DNA of 64,000 nt from Thalassotalea atypica (lineage in GTDB: Bacteria > Pseudomonadota > Gammaproteobacteria > Enterobacterales > Alteromonadaceae): assembly GCF_030295975.1 (NCBI RefSeq), contig NZ_AP027364.1, positions 3,596,001-3,660,000 on the forward strand, written 5' to 3'. Under the pieces are notes generated by a model. The model saw nothing but the letters and a program-made list of their open reading frames with translations. It ran no database searches and was not told where the DNA came from. The translations under genes and the position numbers were made by a program. Positions within the stretch are counted from its first letter, which is position 1. Each line of letters starts with the position of its first letter. Below, one piece after another: positions 26,885 through 37,620 of this stretch.

Positions 26885-27781
26885 ATGCAATTAACAAGCC
26901 TTCAGCAAGATATTTCGAGCACAGTCACTTGGTCTTTAAAAGAAGACTTAGGTATATCTCCCGACGGTAAACTGGAGCAAAATCTAGATATTACGGCAGA
27001 ATTAATCCCTGCTGAAAGTAATGCCGTTGCCAGTATTATTAATCGTGAAGATTGCATTGTTTGTGGAATTGCTTGGGTGAATGAAGTGTTTAAACAGCTT
27101 GATGCATTAAGTGGCGAACAAACGCACATCACTTGGTTTGTTCAAGACGGGCAGCTCGCCAAGGAAAATACTACATTATGCGAGATAAGTGGTAACGCGC
27201 GCATTTTACTAACAGGTGAGCGTGCTGGGCTAAATTTTCTACAAACGTTATCTGGCACCGCCACATTAACGGCAAGTTATGTCAATGAATTAAAAGACAG
27301 CAAGACTCAGTTGCTTGATACACGTAAAACTTTACCTGGGCTAAGAACCGCTCAAAAGTACGCAGTAAGCTGCGGTGGTGGCAACAACCATCGCGTCGGT
27401 TTATTCGATGCTTTCCTGATCAAAGAAAACCATATAGCAGCATGCGGAAGTATTGCTAATGCAATCGCTGCGGCTAAATCAAATCATGCTGACAAAAAAG
27501 TGGAAGTGGAAGTGGAAAACATGGATGAGTTGCAACAAGGACTGAATGCCAGTGCTGATATCATTATGTTAGATAACTTCACCACCGATATGATTGAACA
27601 AGCGATGCAAACCACTATTGCTTATAATAAGAACAATAATCAAGACACTAAAATTGAAGTTTCCGGCAATATGACCATGGAAACCCTCAAAGCCTATACA
27701 GCGGCCGGTGTTGATTACATTTCATCAGGCGCTTTAACTAAGCATGTGCAAGCCATCGACTTATCGATGCGATTTTCTTAG
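26885..27781 (+). CDS. nadC: Quinolinate phosphoribosyltransferase (decarboxylating)
   Basis: This enzyme makes nicotinate mononucleotide from quinolinate and PRPP in NAD synthesis. The 298 residues match the usual length (E. coli 297). Motifs seen are DTRKTLPGLRTAQKYAV, GGGNNHRVGLFDAFLIKENH, VEVEVENMDEL and SGNMTMETLKAYTAAGVDYIS, which line the phosphate and PRPP sites. A short in-frame triplication GTGGAA (27500-27517) encodes VEVEVE. The position next to the pilin gene matches the nadC-ppdD neighbourhood of E. coli. Confidence 0.97.
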   Translation: MQLTSLQQDISSTVTWSLKEDLGISPDGKLEQNLDITAELIPAESNAVASIINREDCIVCGIAWVNEVFKQLDALSGEQTHITWFVQDGQLAKENTTLCEISGNARILLTGERAGLNFLQTLSGTATLTASYVNELKDSKTQLLDTRKTLPGLRTAQKYAVSCGGGNNHRVGLFDAFLIKENHIAACGSIANAIAAAKSNHADKKVEVEVENMDELQQGLNASADIIMLDNFTTDMIEQAMQTTIAYNKNNNQDTKIEVSGNMTMETLKAYTAAGVDYISSGALTKHVQAIDLSMRFS

Positions 27782-27998
27782 TTAAAGAAAAATGCGCATA
27801 TATTTGTTTATGCAATGCTGTAGCTTATCTTGCTGATTTTCAATCATTTAAGGGAGCGGCAGAATTTGTAGGTGAAATGCCGTGAAATCAGTATAAAAAT
27901 GATAAAAAAGCTCAAAAAAAGTGAAACAATGTTTTACATCTTATAAATTTTATCGCAGTATAGCCTCAGCCCCCGTAATAAAGATGGAAATTATTATT

Positions 27999-28445
27999 AT
28001 GAACACAGTAAAAAATATGAAAACAAACGCACAAAAGGGTTTCACCCTTATTGAATTAATGATTGTTGTAGCAATCATCGGTATTTTGGCAGCGGTAGCA
28101 TTACCGGCTTACCAAACTTACGCTGACCGTGCAAAGTTCTCTGAGGCAATCTTAGCGTCTGGCATTTATAAAAATGCAGCAAGTATTGCTGCACAAACTA
28201 AAGGTGCAGCTAAAGCAGATTTGGATGCAGGCGCTGTAGGAATCCCAGTTAAAGATGATCCTGGTGCCCTTGCTGCTACTCATGTAACAGGCGCTGACAT
28301 GGCTGATGGTGTTATTACAATTACTTCTGACTTAAGTGCTGGTGGCGTAACAAACGCAACTTACACATTGACAGCTACTGTTGACGCAAATGGTGGTATT
28401 ACTTGGGCTGAAGGTGGTACTTGTTTGACTGCTGGTCTTTGTTAA
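27999..28445 (+). CDS. pilA: Type IV major pilin
   Basis: This prepilin has the class III signal: a basic leader ending in QKG, cleaved before [24 protein letters not shown], with Glu5 of the mature helix. The mature pilin is about 134 residues with an Ala/Thr-rich head and only two cysteines, five residues apart at the extreme C terminus (TCLTAGLC). The start is uncertain: ATG at 27999 gives a 14-residue leader, ATG at 28017 an 8-residue leader, and the frame is open to 27921. No strong ribosome site decides it. It should be processed by PilD, assembled by PilB and PilC just downstream, and is followed by a terminator. Confidence 0.93.
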   Translation: MNTVKNMKTNAQKGFTLIELMIVVAIIGILAAVALPAYQTYADRAKFSEAILASGIYKNAASIAAQTKGAAKADLDAGAVGIPVKDDPGALAATHVTGADMADGVITITSDLSAGGVTNATYTLTATVDANGGITWAEGGTCLTAGLC

Positions 28446-28464
28446 TATAGCCATTTAATTTTTT

Positions 28465-28492
28465 AAAAAAGCCTCCATTTGGAGGCTTTTTT
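28465..28492 (+). terminator. Terminator of pilA
   Basis: AAAAAAGCCTCC and GGAGGCTTTTTT form a strong hairpin with a 4-nt loop, about 25 bp past the pilin stop. It separates abundant pilin mRNA from pilB. Confidence 0.93.
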
Positions 28493-28565
28493 GTTTCAAC
28501 AGACAAATTAATACATTAAGATTAACAAAAGTATAATTAACGATGCACCTTAAAGGCTTCCTGAA

Positions 28566-30266
28566 ATGAAAGGAATTCATCAACAATCGAGTTTGTTGTC
28601 TGCGCTTTCTAAGCAAAATATCATTCCACAAGAAGCGCTTGATAACATCAGTGCTGATTTTATTCAGCAAGACAAATCCCTTATCCGCCACCTTGTTGAA
28701 GATAAGCACTACAATGCTCATAAAATTGCCTCTGTTCTTTCAAAAAGTTTTGGCTACCCATTAATCGACTTAAAACAATTCGATACTTCACTGGTACCTG
28801 AAGGGATCAGAAACGAAAAGTTAATTAGAAAGCACAATGCTTTACCGCTCTATTTAAGAGGTAAAGTACTTTTTGTCGCCATGTCTGATCCCACCGATAT
28901 GGACGCCTTAGAAGATATTCAATTTAACACGGGGTTTAGCACAGAGCTTGTTGTTGTTGACGAGCTAAGTTTACAAGCAACAATTGATGTTGTGCTAGAA
29001 AGTGAATCAGAAGCATTAGATATCAGTGAAATAGATGCCGATGAGCTATCGGGCATCGAAGTACAAGAAGACAGAGAAGAAGATAGCTCCACAGGCGAAG
29101 GCGATGATGCTCCTATCGTCGTCTATATTAATAAAATACTGCTCGATGCAATTAAAAAAGGCGCATCCGATTTACATTTTGAACCTTACGAGCAAAGTTT
29201 TAGAATTCGTTTTCGAATCGACGGCATATTAACTGAAATTGCCAAGCCTCCTGTTGCTTTATCATCTCGAATGGCAGCTCGCCTTAAAGTCATGTCTAAA
29301 TTAGATATTGCAGAGCGCCGTGTCCCTCAAGATGGTCGTATTAAATTAGCACTATCTAAAAAGAAATCTATCGATTTTCGTGTATCTACCCTACCTACTA
29401 TGTGGGGAGAGAAAATCGTAATGCGCATATTGGATTCGTCCAGTGCCATGCTTGGCATTGATATGCTCGGTTATGAGCCTGCTCAAAAGAAAATTTATAC
29501 CGAAGCACTGGCTCAACCACAAGGAATGATATTGGTTACTGGGCCTACCGGCTCAGGAAAAACCGTTTCTTTGTATACAGGACTGAATATTCTTAATACG
29601 GCAGAGCGAAATATTTCAACAGCGGAAGACCCCGTTGAGATAAATTTAGAAGGTATAAACCAAGTTCAAATTAATACTCGAGCAGGGTTAACCTTTCCTA
29701 GCGCGCTTAGGTCATTTTTACGACAAGATCCGGATATTGTCATGGTTGGTGAAATCAGGGACTTGGAAACCGCCGAAATTGCCATCAAGGCTGCACAAAC
29801 AGGTCATTTAGTTTTATCAACGCTGCATACCAACTCTGCAGCAGAAACTTTAACTCGATTATTGAACATGGGCGTTCCCGCATATAACGTCGCAAGTTCA
29901 GTAAGCATTATTATCGCGCAGCGACTTGCTAGACGCCTTTGCAATCAATGTAAGACCGAAGAAGATATACCTGAAGATCAACTTATTGAGTTAGACTTTC
30001 CAGCAGATAAAATTGGCTCATTTAAGCTATTTAAAGCAGTTGGTTGTGATGAATGTACTGGAGGCTATAAAGGTCGAGTTGGTATATATGAAGTGATCAA
30101 AATCAGTAGTGAGATTTCATCTATTATTATGGAAGGTGGAAACTCGCTAGATATCAGCCGACAATGCCAAAAAGAAGGCTACAACAACTTAAGGCAATCT
30201 GGTATTTTAAAGGCAATGAACGGCGTAACCAGCCTAGAAGAAATTAATCGCGTAACCGCAGGTTAA
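28566..30266 (+). CDS. pilB: Type IV pilus extension ATPase PilB
   Basis: This hexameric GspE-family ATPase powers pilus extension from the cytoplasm. The 566 residues show an N-terminal MshEN-like domain, a Walker A GPTGSGKT at about 324-331, Asp and His boxes ([22 protein letters not shown]), Walker [11 protein letters not shown], and a zinc-binding tetracysteine region (CNQC, CDEC) near 460-500. The order pilB-pilC-pilD directly downstream of pilA is the classic arrangement. Confidence 0.97.
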   Translation: MKGIHQQSSLLSALSKQNIIPQEALDNISADFIQQDKSLIRHLVEDKHYNAHKIASVLSKSFGYPLIDLKQFDTSLVPEGIRNEKLIRKHNALPLYLRGKVLFVAMSDPTDMDALEDIQFNTGFSTELVVVDELSLQATIDVVLESESEALDISEIDADELSGIEVQEDREEDSSTGEGDDAPIVVYINKILLDAIKKGASDLHFEPYEQSFRIRFRIDGILTEIAKPPVALSSRMAARLKVMSKLDIAERRVPQDGRIKLALSKKKSIDFRVSTLPTMWGEKIVMRILDSSSAMLGIDMLGYEPAQKKIYTEALAQPQGMILVTGPTGSGKTVSLYTGLNILNTAERNISTAEDPVEINLEGINQVQINTRAGLTFPSALRSFLRQDPDIVMVGEIRDLETAEIAIKAAQTGHLVLSTLHTNSAAETLTRLLNMGVPAYNVASSVSIIIAQRLARRLCNQCKTEEDIPEDQLIELDFPADKIGSFKLFKAVGCDECTGGYKGRVGIYEVIKISSEISSIIMEGGNSLDISRQCQKEGYNNLRQSGILKAMNGVTSLEEINRVTAG

Positions 30267-30306
30267 ACGTTTAACATTTAAAGACGAGTACAACTGGAAG
30301 GCGAAC

Positions 30307-31572
30307 ATGGCAGTAGCAAACGCAAGTAATAGCTCTCGAAAAGGTAAGAATGTAAAAACTAAACCAAATGATGTTTTTGTCTGGCAAGGTGTTAACCGAA
30401 AAGGAAAGAAAGTTAATGGAGAGCTTTCTGCTGCCAGCGCATTAGAACTCAAGACACAGCTGAGAAAACAGGGGATAACACCGGGCCGGATCAAGAAAAA
30501 GCCAAAACCATTATTTGGTCTTGGGGGTAGCGACAAAGCAATTAAACCAGCAGATATAGCTACAGTGACCCGACAGTTAGCAACAATGCTAGGAGCTGGC
30601 GTACCATTAGTACAATCAATTGAAATGATTGGTAAAGGCCATGACAATGGCAATATGCAAAAGCTATTAGGTGATATAGGTTTAAAGCTAAGTTCAGGTT
30701 TACCCCTTTCAGACTGTTTACGCGAGCACCCTAAATACTTTGATGACTTATATTGCGATTTAGTTGCTTCAGGTGAACAATCCGGCGCATTAGAAACTAT
30801 ATATGATCGAATCGCGACCTATAAAGAGAAGGCAGAAGCATTAAAGGCAAAAATAAAAAAGGCCATGACTTATCCAATATCAGTATTAGTAATCGCAGCG
30901 ATAGTGACATCAATTTTATTAATATTCGTAGTCCCTGTCTTTCAGGAAATTTTTGCAAATTTTGGCGCAGAATTACCGGCTTTTACATTACTGGTGATAG
31001 GTATTTCTGAGTTTATGCAGGCTTATTGGTACCTAGGCTTAGCAGCGATGTTCATCGCTGGTTATATGTTTAAAAAGACCCACCAAAAGAGTCAATCCTT
31101 TAGAGACAAAGTCGATGTAAGTATCCTTAAAATTCCTGTCGTTGGTGATATTTTAGATAAAGCCGCGGTTGCGCGTTATGCCCGCACTCTATCCACTACC
31201 TTTGCTGCCGGTGTACCATTAATTGATGCTTTAGAATCAGCAGCAGGCGCGTCAGGTAATGCCGTCTATCGAAAGGCTATTCTCGAAATACGCTCAGAAG
31301 TATCTTCTGGTATGCAAATGAACTTAGCAATGCGTAACTCGCAGATATTTCCTGATATGGTTATTCAAATGGTGGCTATTGGCGAAGAATCTGGCGCGGT
31401 AGATGATATGCTTTCTAAAGTGGCTAACGTGTATGAAGCAGAAGTGGATAACGCGGTAGATTCATTAACCAGTCTATTAGAACCTATGATTATGTCTGTT
31501 TTAGGTGTAGTGATTGGTGGCTTGATCATTGCCATGTACTTACCTATTTTCCAAATTGGGCAAGTTGTATAG
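30307..31572 (+). CDS. pilC: Type IV pilus inner-membrane platform protein PilC
   Basis: This 421-residue GspF-family protein couples PilB to pilin insertion. It has two repeated GspF domains, beginning at TRQLATMLGAGVPLVQSIE (about 80) and YARTLSTTFAAGVPLIDALE (about 290), and three membrane segments near 195-220, 235-255 and the C terminus. A GGAAGG ribosome site precedes the ATG. It follows pilB by 40 bp in the same operon. Confidence 0.96.
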   Translation: MAVANASNSSRKGKNVKTKPNDVFVWQGVNRKGKKVNGELSAASALELKTQLRKQGITPGRIKKKPKPLFGLGGSDKAIKPADIATVTRQLATMLGAGVPLVQSIEMIGKGHDNGNMQKLLGDIGLKLSSGLPLSDCLREHPKYFDDLYCDLVASGEQSGALETIYDRIATYKEKAEALKAKIKKAMTYPISVLVIAAIVTSILLIFVVPVFQEIFANFGAELPAFTLLVIGISEFMQAYWYLGLAAMFIAGYMFKKTHQKSQSFRDKVDVSILKIPVVGDILDKAAVARYARTLSTTFAAGVPLIDALESAAGASGNAVYRKAILEIRSEVSSGMQMNLAMRNSQIFPDMVIQMVAIGEESGAVDDMLSKVANVYEAEVDNAVDSLTSLLEPMIMSVLGVVIGGLIIAMYLPIFQIGQVV

Positions 31573-31679
31573 CAACATTTGCCACACGCACTTGAAAGCT
31601 CTTCTTTTAAGTGCGACGCTTGCACTATTATTGATTGTTTAAGACAATTACTTTTCTCCTATAACTACACTGGCGTTCC

Positions 31680-32567
31680 ATGTTAGAAAATCTTATAAAC
31701 ACCTTCGAACTCTACCCCGCTTACTTCTATTTCTCTGTGGGTATATTCTCACTCATAGTCGGAAGCTTCTTAAATGTCGTCATTTATCGTTTACCTAAAA
31801 TGATGGAATACGGCTGGTATCAAGAATGCCGAGAATTTCTTGCCGATGAAGTGCCAGATAAGCCAAGCCGTGATTTAAAGCCTATGTCACTGTCTAAGCC
31901 TAACTCCACGTGTCCTAGTTGCGGTCATCAAATTAAGTTTTACGAAAATATTCCAGTCCTGAGTTGGCTTTTGCTTAAAGGAAAATGCAGTCAGTGTAAA
32001 ACTAAGATCTCTTTAAGGTACCCGGCAATTGAAGCAATTACGGCATTAGTAGGTTTGTCTGTCGCCTATTACTTTGGCGTCAGCTTACTGACCATTTGGG
32101 TGTTATTATTATCATATGGGCTGATATGTCTTATCATGATCGATTTCGATCACATGCTATTACCAGATCAAATTACTTTGCCTTTACTTTGGCTAGGGCT
32201 TTTGATCAACATTAATGGCTCCATTGTTCCATTAGAGCAAGCTGTCATTGGTGCAATTGCTGGGTATATGAGTTTATACAGTGTATTTTGGGCATTTAAA
32301 CTGCTAACAGGCAAAGAAGGTATGGGACATGGTGACTTTAAGCTTGTCGCGGTGTTTGGTGCTTGGTTTGGTTGGCAACTGTTACCTTTATTAATTTTAA
32401 TGTCTTCTGCAGTAGGTGCGATAGTTGGTGTTTCGCTGATGCTATTCAAAAACCACCAGCGTGAGCAGGCTATCCCATTTGGCCCTTATATTGCTGTTGC
32501 TGGCTGGATTTGCCTTCTTTGGGGCAACAATATATGGCAGTGGTATCTTTCACAACTTGGTATGTAA
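31680..32567 (+). CDS. pilD: Prepilin peptidase / N-methyltransferase PilD
   Basis: This membrane aspartic peptidase cleaves prepilin leaders after glycine and methylates the new N-terminal Phe. The 295 residues contain the N-terminal signature GSFLNVVIYRLP, the zinc tetracysteine CPSCGH...GKCSQCK, and both catalytic Asp regions, MIDFDHMLLPDQ and GMGHGDFKL. About eight membrane helices are apparent. It follows pilC by 107 bp and precedes coaE by 38 bp, so coaE may share its transcript. Confidence 0.97.
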   Translation: MLENLINTFELYPAYFYFSVGIFSLIVGSFLNVVIYRLPKMMEYGWYQECREFLADEVPDKPSRDLKPMSLSKPNSTCPSCGHQIKFYENIPVLSWLLLKGKCSQCKTKISLRYPAIEAITALVGLSVAYYFGVSLLTIWVLLLSYGLICLIMIDFDHMLLPDQITLPLLWLGLLININGSIVPLEQAVIGAIAGYMSLYSVFWAFKLLTGKEGMGHGDFKLVAVFGAWFGWQLLPLLILMSSAVGAIVGVSLMLFKNHQREQAIPFGPYIAVAGWICLLWGNNIWQWYLSQLGM

Positions 32568-32605
32568 ACAAGTGGTATGTGAATAATATGGTAAGGTTTT
32601 AGTTA

Positions 32606-33214
32606 ATGATAATAGGACTCACTGGCGGTATAGGTAGCGGTAAAACGACCGTATCAGACATGTTTAAAGCACATGGTATCGATATTATTGATGCTGATAT
32701 TGTTGCAAGACGAGTCGTTGAACCAGGAACAAAAGCTCTGGAACAAATAGCTGTTCAATTTGGTAAAGCTATATTGCTAGCAAATGGCGAGCTCAATAGA
32801 GCGCAACTAAGGACTATAATTTTTAATAGTTCATCAGACAAAGAGTGGCTTAATCAATTACTTCATCCATTAATCAGGCAAGAAATGCTCAGCCAGTTAA
32901 AAGCCGCAAAGAGTTCATATTGTATACTGGTAGCACCTTTACTGATAGAAAATAAACTAGAGCAGTTTGTTAACCGAGTGTTGGTAATTGACATAAATGA
33001 AGCTCAACAAATCGAACGCACAGCAAAACGTGATCATAGTGATGAAGGTGAAGTAAAAAAGATAATCGCCAGCCAGATCTCTAGAAGCGAAAGATTAGCC
33101 GCCGCCGATGATGTGATTGATAATTCAAGTAATAGCGCTGACAATATTTCTATTCAAGTAGGCAAACTGCACGAAAAATACCTCGAATTAGCCAAAAAAA
33201 GTGATCAAAAATAA
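32606..33214 (+). CDS. coaE: Dephospho-CoA kinase
   Basis: This enzyme phosphorylates dephospho-CoA in the last step of CoA synthesis. The 202 residues have the P-loop GLTGGIGSGKTT at residues 4-15, DADIVARRVVEPG, the CoA-site stretch LLHPLIRQEM and the lid arginines in ERTAKRD. The pilD-coaE-zapD-yacG order is typical of gammaproteobacteria. Confidence 0.96.
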   Translation: MIIGLTGGIGSGKTTVSDMFKAHGIDIIDADIVARRVVEPGTKALEQIAVQFGKAILLANGELNRAQLRTIIFNSSSDKEWLNQLLHPLIRQEMLSQLKAAKSSYCILVAPLLIENKLEQFVNRVLVIDINEAQQIERTAKRDHSDEGEVKKIIASQISRSERLAAADDVIDNSSNSADNISIQVGKLHEKYLELAKKSDQK

Positions 33215-33281
33215 AATCATTCGCCATTTTTATATCTAAAGCGTAGTATAAGTCTAAATTTTTCAATATATTGTATTAAAA

Positions 33282-34022
33282 TTGGTTTTATACGAGCACC
33301 CGCTTAATGAGCGCATCCGCAATTATCTAAAGCTTGAGCAATTATTTGCCCAAGTTAAAGGTTATTCACCTGAGCAAATCTCTAATAACTACCAAGTCTT
33401 CTTTAATGCATTATTCGCCATCATTGATACCATGGAGCGTAATGACGTTCGGGGCGAATTAATCAAAGATCTAGAAAAGCTAGAACAACATTTGGTGGTT
33501 TGGTCACAATCACCAGAAATTGATGGTGGCGCATTAGAAGACAATTTAAAACATGTCATCGCCTTGGTTTGTCAACTGAAGGCCACCAAGCCTACTTGGT
33601 TTCAGCTTAGAAACGATAAATTACTGGCCAGCATAAAACAACGATTTGCGATTCAAGGAGGGAGCTCAGCTTTTGACTTACCTCAACTTCAATTCTGGCT
33701 TCATCAACCGATTGATAAGATTACAAAGGATATCGATCACTGGTTATTTTTACTATCACAAGTATATCAAGCAATTAAATTAGTATTAAAATTTATAAGA
33801 CAACGCAGCGCATTTGAAAAGATAGAAACCGACTCGGGCTTTTTTCAAGATAGTGGTGAAGGACTCTTATTACTTCGCATTAAAGTAACACAAGATGCTC
33901 AATATTACCCGACAGTCAGCGGCAACCGTTTTAGATACTCTATTCGATTTATGTCACCTTGTGATAGCAGAGGGAGAAAGTACGCCAATCAAGCGACAAA
34001 ATTTGAATTGTCTCGCTGCTGA
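33282..34022 (+). CDS. zapD: Cell division protein ZapD
   Basis: ZapD bundles FtsZ filaments at the division site. The 246 residues match the family (E. coli 247), with the N-terminal LYEHPLNERIRNYLKLE, the central QLQFWLHQP and the C-terminal YYPTVSGNRFRYSIRFM. The only conventional start that preserves the conserved N terminus is TTG at 33282, and no Shine-Dalgarno sequence is visible before it, so expression may be low or the start may be an unusual codon a little upstream. The upstream frame is closed at 33255. Confidence 0.93.
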   Translation: MVLYEHPLNERIRNYLKLEQLFAQVKGYSPEQISNNYQVFFNALFAIIDTMERNDVRGELIKDLEKLEQHLVVWSQSPEIDGGALEDNLKHVIALVCQLKATKPTWFQLRNDKLLASIKQRFAIQGGSSAFDLPQLQFWLHQPIDKITKDIDHWLFLLSQVYQAIKLVLKFIRQRSAFEKIETDSGFFQDSGEGLLLLRIKVTQDAQYYPTVSGNRFRYSIRFMSPCDSRGRKYANQATKFELSRC

Positions 34023-34069
34023 TTGCTATAATTCTCGTATTACCTATTCAAAGTTAAACAATCAAATTT

Positions 34070-34306
34070 ATGTCTTTAAACGTTCCTTGCCCTACGTGTA
34101 AAAAATCAGTTTTATGGGATAAATCTAGCGAGTTTCGACCTTTTTGTTCAAAACGATGTCAACTAATCGACTTAGGTGATTGGGCTGATGAAAGTCATAA
34201 AATCACTCAGCCGATGCAAAGCCATGAGCCTCTAACCGAAGAAATGATTGATGCGATGGAAGAACAATTTTTACAACATAATAAGTTTTTTGTAGAGCCT
34301 GAATAA
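34070..34306 (+). CDS. yacG: DNA gyrase inhibitor / zinc-binding protein YacG
   Basis: This 78-residue zinc protein blocks DNA binding by GyrB in E. coli. Four zinc cysteines are visible in CPTCKK and FCSKRCQ, followed by the family segment [10 protein letters not shown] and an acidic tail. It is the last gene on the plus strand before the convergent mutT, and follows zapD by 47 bp, as in E. coli. Confidence 0.95.
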   Translation: MSLNVPCPTCKKSVLWDKSSEFRPFCSKRCQLIDLGDWADESHKITQPMQSHEPLTEEMIDAMEEQFLQHNKFFVEPE

Positions 34307-34358
34307 CAAGCAGAGTCTTCTAACTCTTAATCCTGTTTACGCCTTTGTTAACAAGATT

Positions 34359-34760
34359 TTATGCCCTACTTTCATATTCCTTGTGTAGCTTTTCAATAAT
34401 TGGCTGATTCGCTTTTGGAAATTGATAATTCATCAAGTTTGTTATGTCACACCATTTTTGTTCATTACCTTCTTGGGCATTCGGCTCACCGATGAACTGA
34501 TCCACGATAAATATCTCTAGCTTCACATATTTATCACCATAATCATGTTCAACCAACATAAAGGGCTGACAGGCAAGTACCTCAATAGAAACTTCCTCTT
34601 GTAACTCTCTAGCAAGCGCCTGTGCAACAGTTTCGTTTGCTTCTACCTTACCACCAGGAAACTCCCATTTTCCTCCTTGATGCGCGTCTTGATGTCGCTT
34701 CGTAATAAATACTTTTTGCTCTTTTAAAATCACGCCAACAGCAACATGTACTTGCTTCAT
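34359..34760 (-). CDS. mutT: 8-oxo-dGTP diphosphatase MutT
   Basis: This Nudix hydrolase cleans oxidised guanine nucleotides from the pool and so prevents A:T to C:G changes. The 133 residues contain a complete Nudix box, from GGKVEANE to RELQEEVSI (GX5EX7REUXEEXGU type), at about 36-58, plus the N-terminal VAVGVIL strand. GAGG precedes the ATG. It lies downstream of secA in the same direction, but a hairpin terminator stands between them. Confidence 0.95.
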   Translation of the reverse strand: MKQVHVAVGVILKEQKVFITKRHQDAHQGGKWEFPGGKVEANETVAQALARELQEEVSIEVLACQPFMLVEHDYGDKYVKLEIFIVDQFIGEPNAQEGNEQKWCDITNLMNYQFPKANQPIIEKLHKEYESRA

Positions 34761-34780
34761 TTGAACCTCTTTTTTTGATA

Positions 34781-34811
34781 TAAAAATGCCAGTCAGTGAC
34801 TGGCATTCTTA
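34781..34811 (-). terminator. Terminator of secA
   Basis: ATGCCAG and CTGGCAT (34786-34806) pair around TCAGTGA, whose ends can also pair. On the minus strand the stem is followed by a TTTTTAT tract. It lies 30-60 bp past the secA stop codon. Confidence 0.85.
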
Positions 34812-34843
34812 ACTCTTATTTCAGTGTGTACTATGACACGATG

Positions 34844-37546
34844 TTAGCTTAGCTTACCGTGACATTGTTTGTATTTTTTACCAGAGCCACACGGACAAGG
34901 CTCATTGCGCCCTACTCTTGGCTGCTGTGGTTTGGGTGCTGTTTCGTCGGTAGCAGTTTCATGTTGATAATTTTTTGGTAGCTCATCGGCTTTACGGTGT
35001 TGCTCTTCTACCACTTCAACATCAGATTCTGCTTGAATCTGCACTTTACTTAAAATACCAATGACATCGTATTTTAAGTTATCCAACATTTCTGAAAACA
35101 GTTCAAATGATTCACGTTTATATTCTTGTTTAGGATTTTTTTGCGCATAGCCACGCAAATGGATACCTTGACGTAAATGATCGACAGCCGCTAAATGCTC
35201 TTTCCAGTGTGAATCTAGGCTTTGTAACATTACCGCTTTTTCGAACTGTCTTAATACATCAGCACCAACAGCTTCTTCTTTAGCTGAATATACGTTTTCA
35301 AAGCTCTCAATGATTTTTTCACGTAATGTTTCTTCATGAAGTTTTTTATCTTCCTCAAGCCATTTAGCTATCGGCAGTTCAGTATTCAATTCACCCTTTA
35401 ATCGATCTTCAAGACCTGAGATATCCCACATTTCCTCTAACGATTGACGCGGAATATGTTGATCAATAATGCTCTCAATAACATCGTGACGAATATTACC
35501 AACCACTTCTCCAATATCCGCTTCGTTAAGTAATTCGTTACGTTGTTCGTAAATCACTTTACGCTGATCGTTGGCAACATCATCAAACTCAAGTAGTTGT
35601 TTACGAATATCAAAGTTACGACCTTCAACTTTACGTTGCGCGTTTTCGATGCTGCGTGTTACCCAAGGGTGTTCAATAGCTTCGCCATGTTCCATACCGA
35701 GTTTACGCATCATGTTAGCAATACGCTCTGATGCGAAAATACGCATTAAGCCATCTTCCATCGATAAATAGAATCGTGTTGAACCTGCATCACCTTGACG
35801 ACCTGAACGACCACGTAATTGGTTATCAATACGACGAGATTCATGACGCTCTGTCGCAACAATATGCAAACCACCAAGTTCAAGCACTTTGTCGTGTTGT
35901 TCTTTCCATTCTGCTTTAATTTTCTCAATCTGTTCATCAGATGGATTATTTAATTTTGCTATTGCTGCATCTAAATTACCACCTAGTACAATATCAGTAC
36001 CACGACCGGCCATGTTTGTTGCGATTGTTACCGCGCCAACTTTACCAGCGTCTGCAACAATTTCAGCTTCCTGAGCATGGAATTTAGCATTCAATACTTT
36101 ATGTTTGATTTTAGCTTTTTTAAGAAAATCTGATAAAAATTCAGACGTTTCTATGCTGATAGTACCAACAAGCACCGGCTGGCCACGTTCAACACAATCT
36201 TTAATGTCTTCTAAAATAGCTTCAAACTTTTCTTCACCTGTAAGGTAAATCAAATCCGCCATGTCTTTACGGATCATTGGCTGGTTCGTAGGAATAAGCA
36301 CAGTTTCCAAGCCATAGATATGACTAAATTCAAATGCTTCTGTATCCGCCGTACCTGTCATACCAGATAATTTATTGTATAACCTGAAGTAGTTTTGGAA
36401 AGTAATTGATGCCAATGTTTGGTTTTCATTTTGAATGTTTACACCTTCTTTTGCCTCAACGGCTTGGTGTAAACCTTCTGACCAACGACGTCCTTCCATT
36501 GTTCGACCAGTATGCTCGTCAACAATAACGATTTCGTCATCTTTAACAATGTAATCAACATCTTTTTGGAACAAGGTATGAGCACGAAGTGCTGCCATTA
36601 CATGATGTAATAAACCGATATTACCAGCACCAAATAATGAACCACCCTCTTGGATCAAACCTTTTTCTTGAAGGATTTGCTCTACATTAATTTGGCCACG
36701 TTCGGTTAGATAAATTTGTTTTGCTTTTTCATCAACGGTGTAATCACCTTCAACAAAATCGGCTGATTGACCTTCCTCGGCATCTTTATCTTCTTCACTT
36801 TGCACTGTTAGGTTTGGCACAATAGTATTGATCTGTCGATAAAGCTCAGAGCTATCTTCTGCCTGACCTGAAATAATTAATGGCGTACGCGCCTCATCAA
36901 TTAAGATCGAGTCAACTTCATCTACAACCGCAAAGTTCAATTCTTTTTGCGCTTTGTCTTCAGGTCTGAAAGCCATATTATCGCGCAAATAATCAAAGCC
37001 AAATTCATTGTTTGTGCCATAGGTAATATCAGCACTGTAAGCGGCTTGCTTATCTTCTGGTGATAAACCAGGAATGTTACAACCAACCGTTAAACCTAAG
37101 AATTCAAATAATGGACGAGACCAATCAGCATCACGTTTTGCTAGATAGTCATTGACGGTAACAATGTGCACACCTTTACCTGATAATGCATTTAAATAGG
37201 AAGGTAGTGTTGCGGTAAGTGTTTTACCCTCACCAGTTCTCATTTCAGCAATTTTACCGTCGTTTAACACCATGCCACCGATCATTTGCACATCAAAGTG
37301 GCGCATACCAAAGACACGCTTACTCGCTTCACGTACAACTGCAAACGCTTCTGGTAGAATTGAATCTAATGCATCACCTTGTTCAAGGCGGTCCTTAAAC
37401 TCTTGTGTTTTGGCTTTCAATTCTTCGTCATTTAAAGCTTCAAGTGCTGGCTCAAATGCATTAATTATTTTTACTTCTTTACGCATTTTTTTCAGTAATC
37501 GATCATTACGACTACCAAATACTTTTGTCATTAGTTTTACTAACAT
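34844..37546 (-). CDS. secA: Preprotein translocase ATPase SecA
   Basis: SecA drives protein export through SecYEG. The 900 residues align throughout with E. coli SecA (901). Walker A is MRTGEGKT at about 103-110, the DEAD-type box is [14 protein letters not shown], and motif VI lies in the [13 protein letters not shown] region. The C-terminal zinc and SecB-binding tail is [15 protein letters not shown]. In E. coli secM sits upstream and senses export; here the upstream gene is an M23 peptidase 74 bp away on the same strand, so regulation must differ. Confidence 0.98.
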   Translation of the reverse strand: MLVKLMTKVFGSRNDRLLKKMRKEVKIINAFEPALEALNDEELKAKTQEFKDRLEQGDALDSILPEAFAVVREASKRVFGMRHFDVQMIGGMVLNDGKIAEMRTGEGKTLTATLPSYLNALSGKGVHIVTVNDYLAKRDADWSRPLFEFLGLTVGCNIPGLSPEDKQAAYSADITYGTNNEFGFDYLRDNMAFRPEDKAQKELNFAVVDEVDSILIDEARTPLIISGQAEDSSELYRQINTIVPNLTVQSEEDKDAEEGQSADFVEGDYTVDEKAKQIYLTERGQINVEQILQEKGLIQEGGSLFGAGNIGLLHHVMAALRAHTLFQKDVDYIVKDDEIVIVDEHTGRTMEGRRWSEGLHQAVEAKEGVNIQNENQTLASITFQNYFRLYNKLSGMTGTADTEAFEFSHIYGLETVLIPTNQPMIRKDMADLIYLTGEEKFEAILEDIKDCVERGQPVLVGTISIETSEFLSDFLKKAKIKHKVLNAKFHAQEAEIVADAGKVGAVTIATNMAGRGTDIVLGGNLDAAIAKLNNPSDEQIEKIKAEWKEQHDKVLELGGLHIVATERHESRRIDNQLRGRSGRQGDAGSTRFYLSMEDGLMRIFASERIANMMRKLGMEHGEAIEHPWVTRSIENAQRKVEGRNFDIRKQLLEFDDVANDQRKVIYEQRNELLNEADIGEVVGNIRHDVIESIIDQHIPRQSLEEMWDISGLEDRLKGELNTELPIAKWLEEDKKLHEETLREKIIESFENVYSAKEEAVGADVLRQFEKAVMLQSLDSHWKEHLAAVDHLRQGIHLRGYAQKNPKQEYKRESFELFSEMLDNLKYDVIGILSKVQIQAESDVEVVEEQHRKADELPKNYQHETATDETAPKPQQPRVGRNEPCPCGSGKKYKQCHGKLS

Positions 37547-37620
37547 GTTTGCTTAACCACTATTAAGAGAATTCTTTCATTAAAATTAAATGTTATTTAA
37601 CACAAGGTGATACTTGGTGT

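Noticed and set aside
27782-27998. Sigma-54 promoter before pilA
   Set aside because: TGTAGCTTATCTTGCT near 27817 keeps the -12 GC at correct spacing but lacks the GG of the -24 element; too weak to call.
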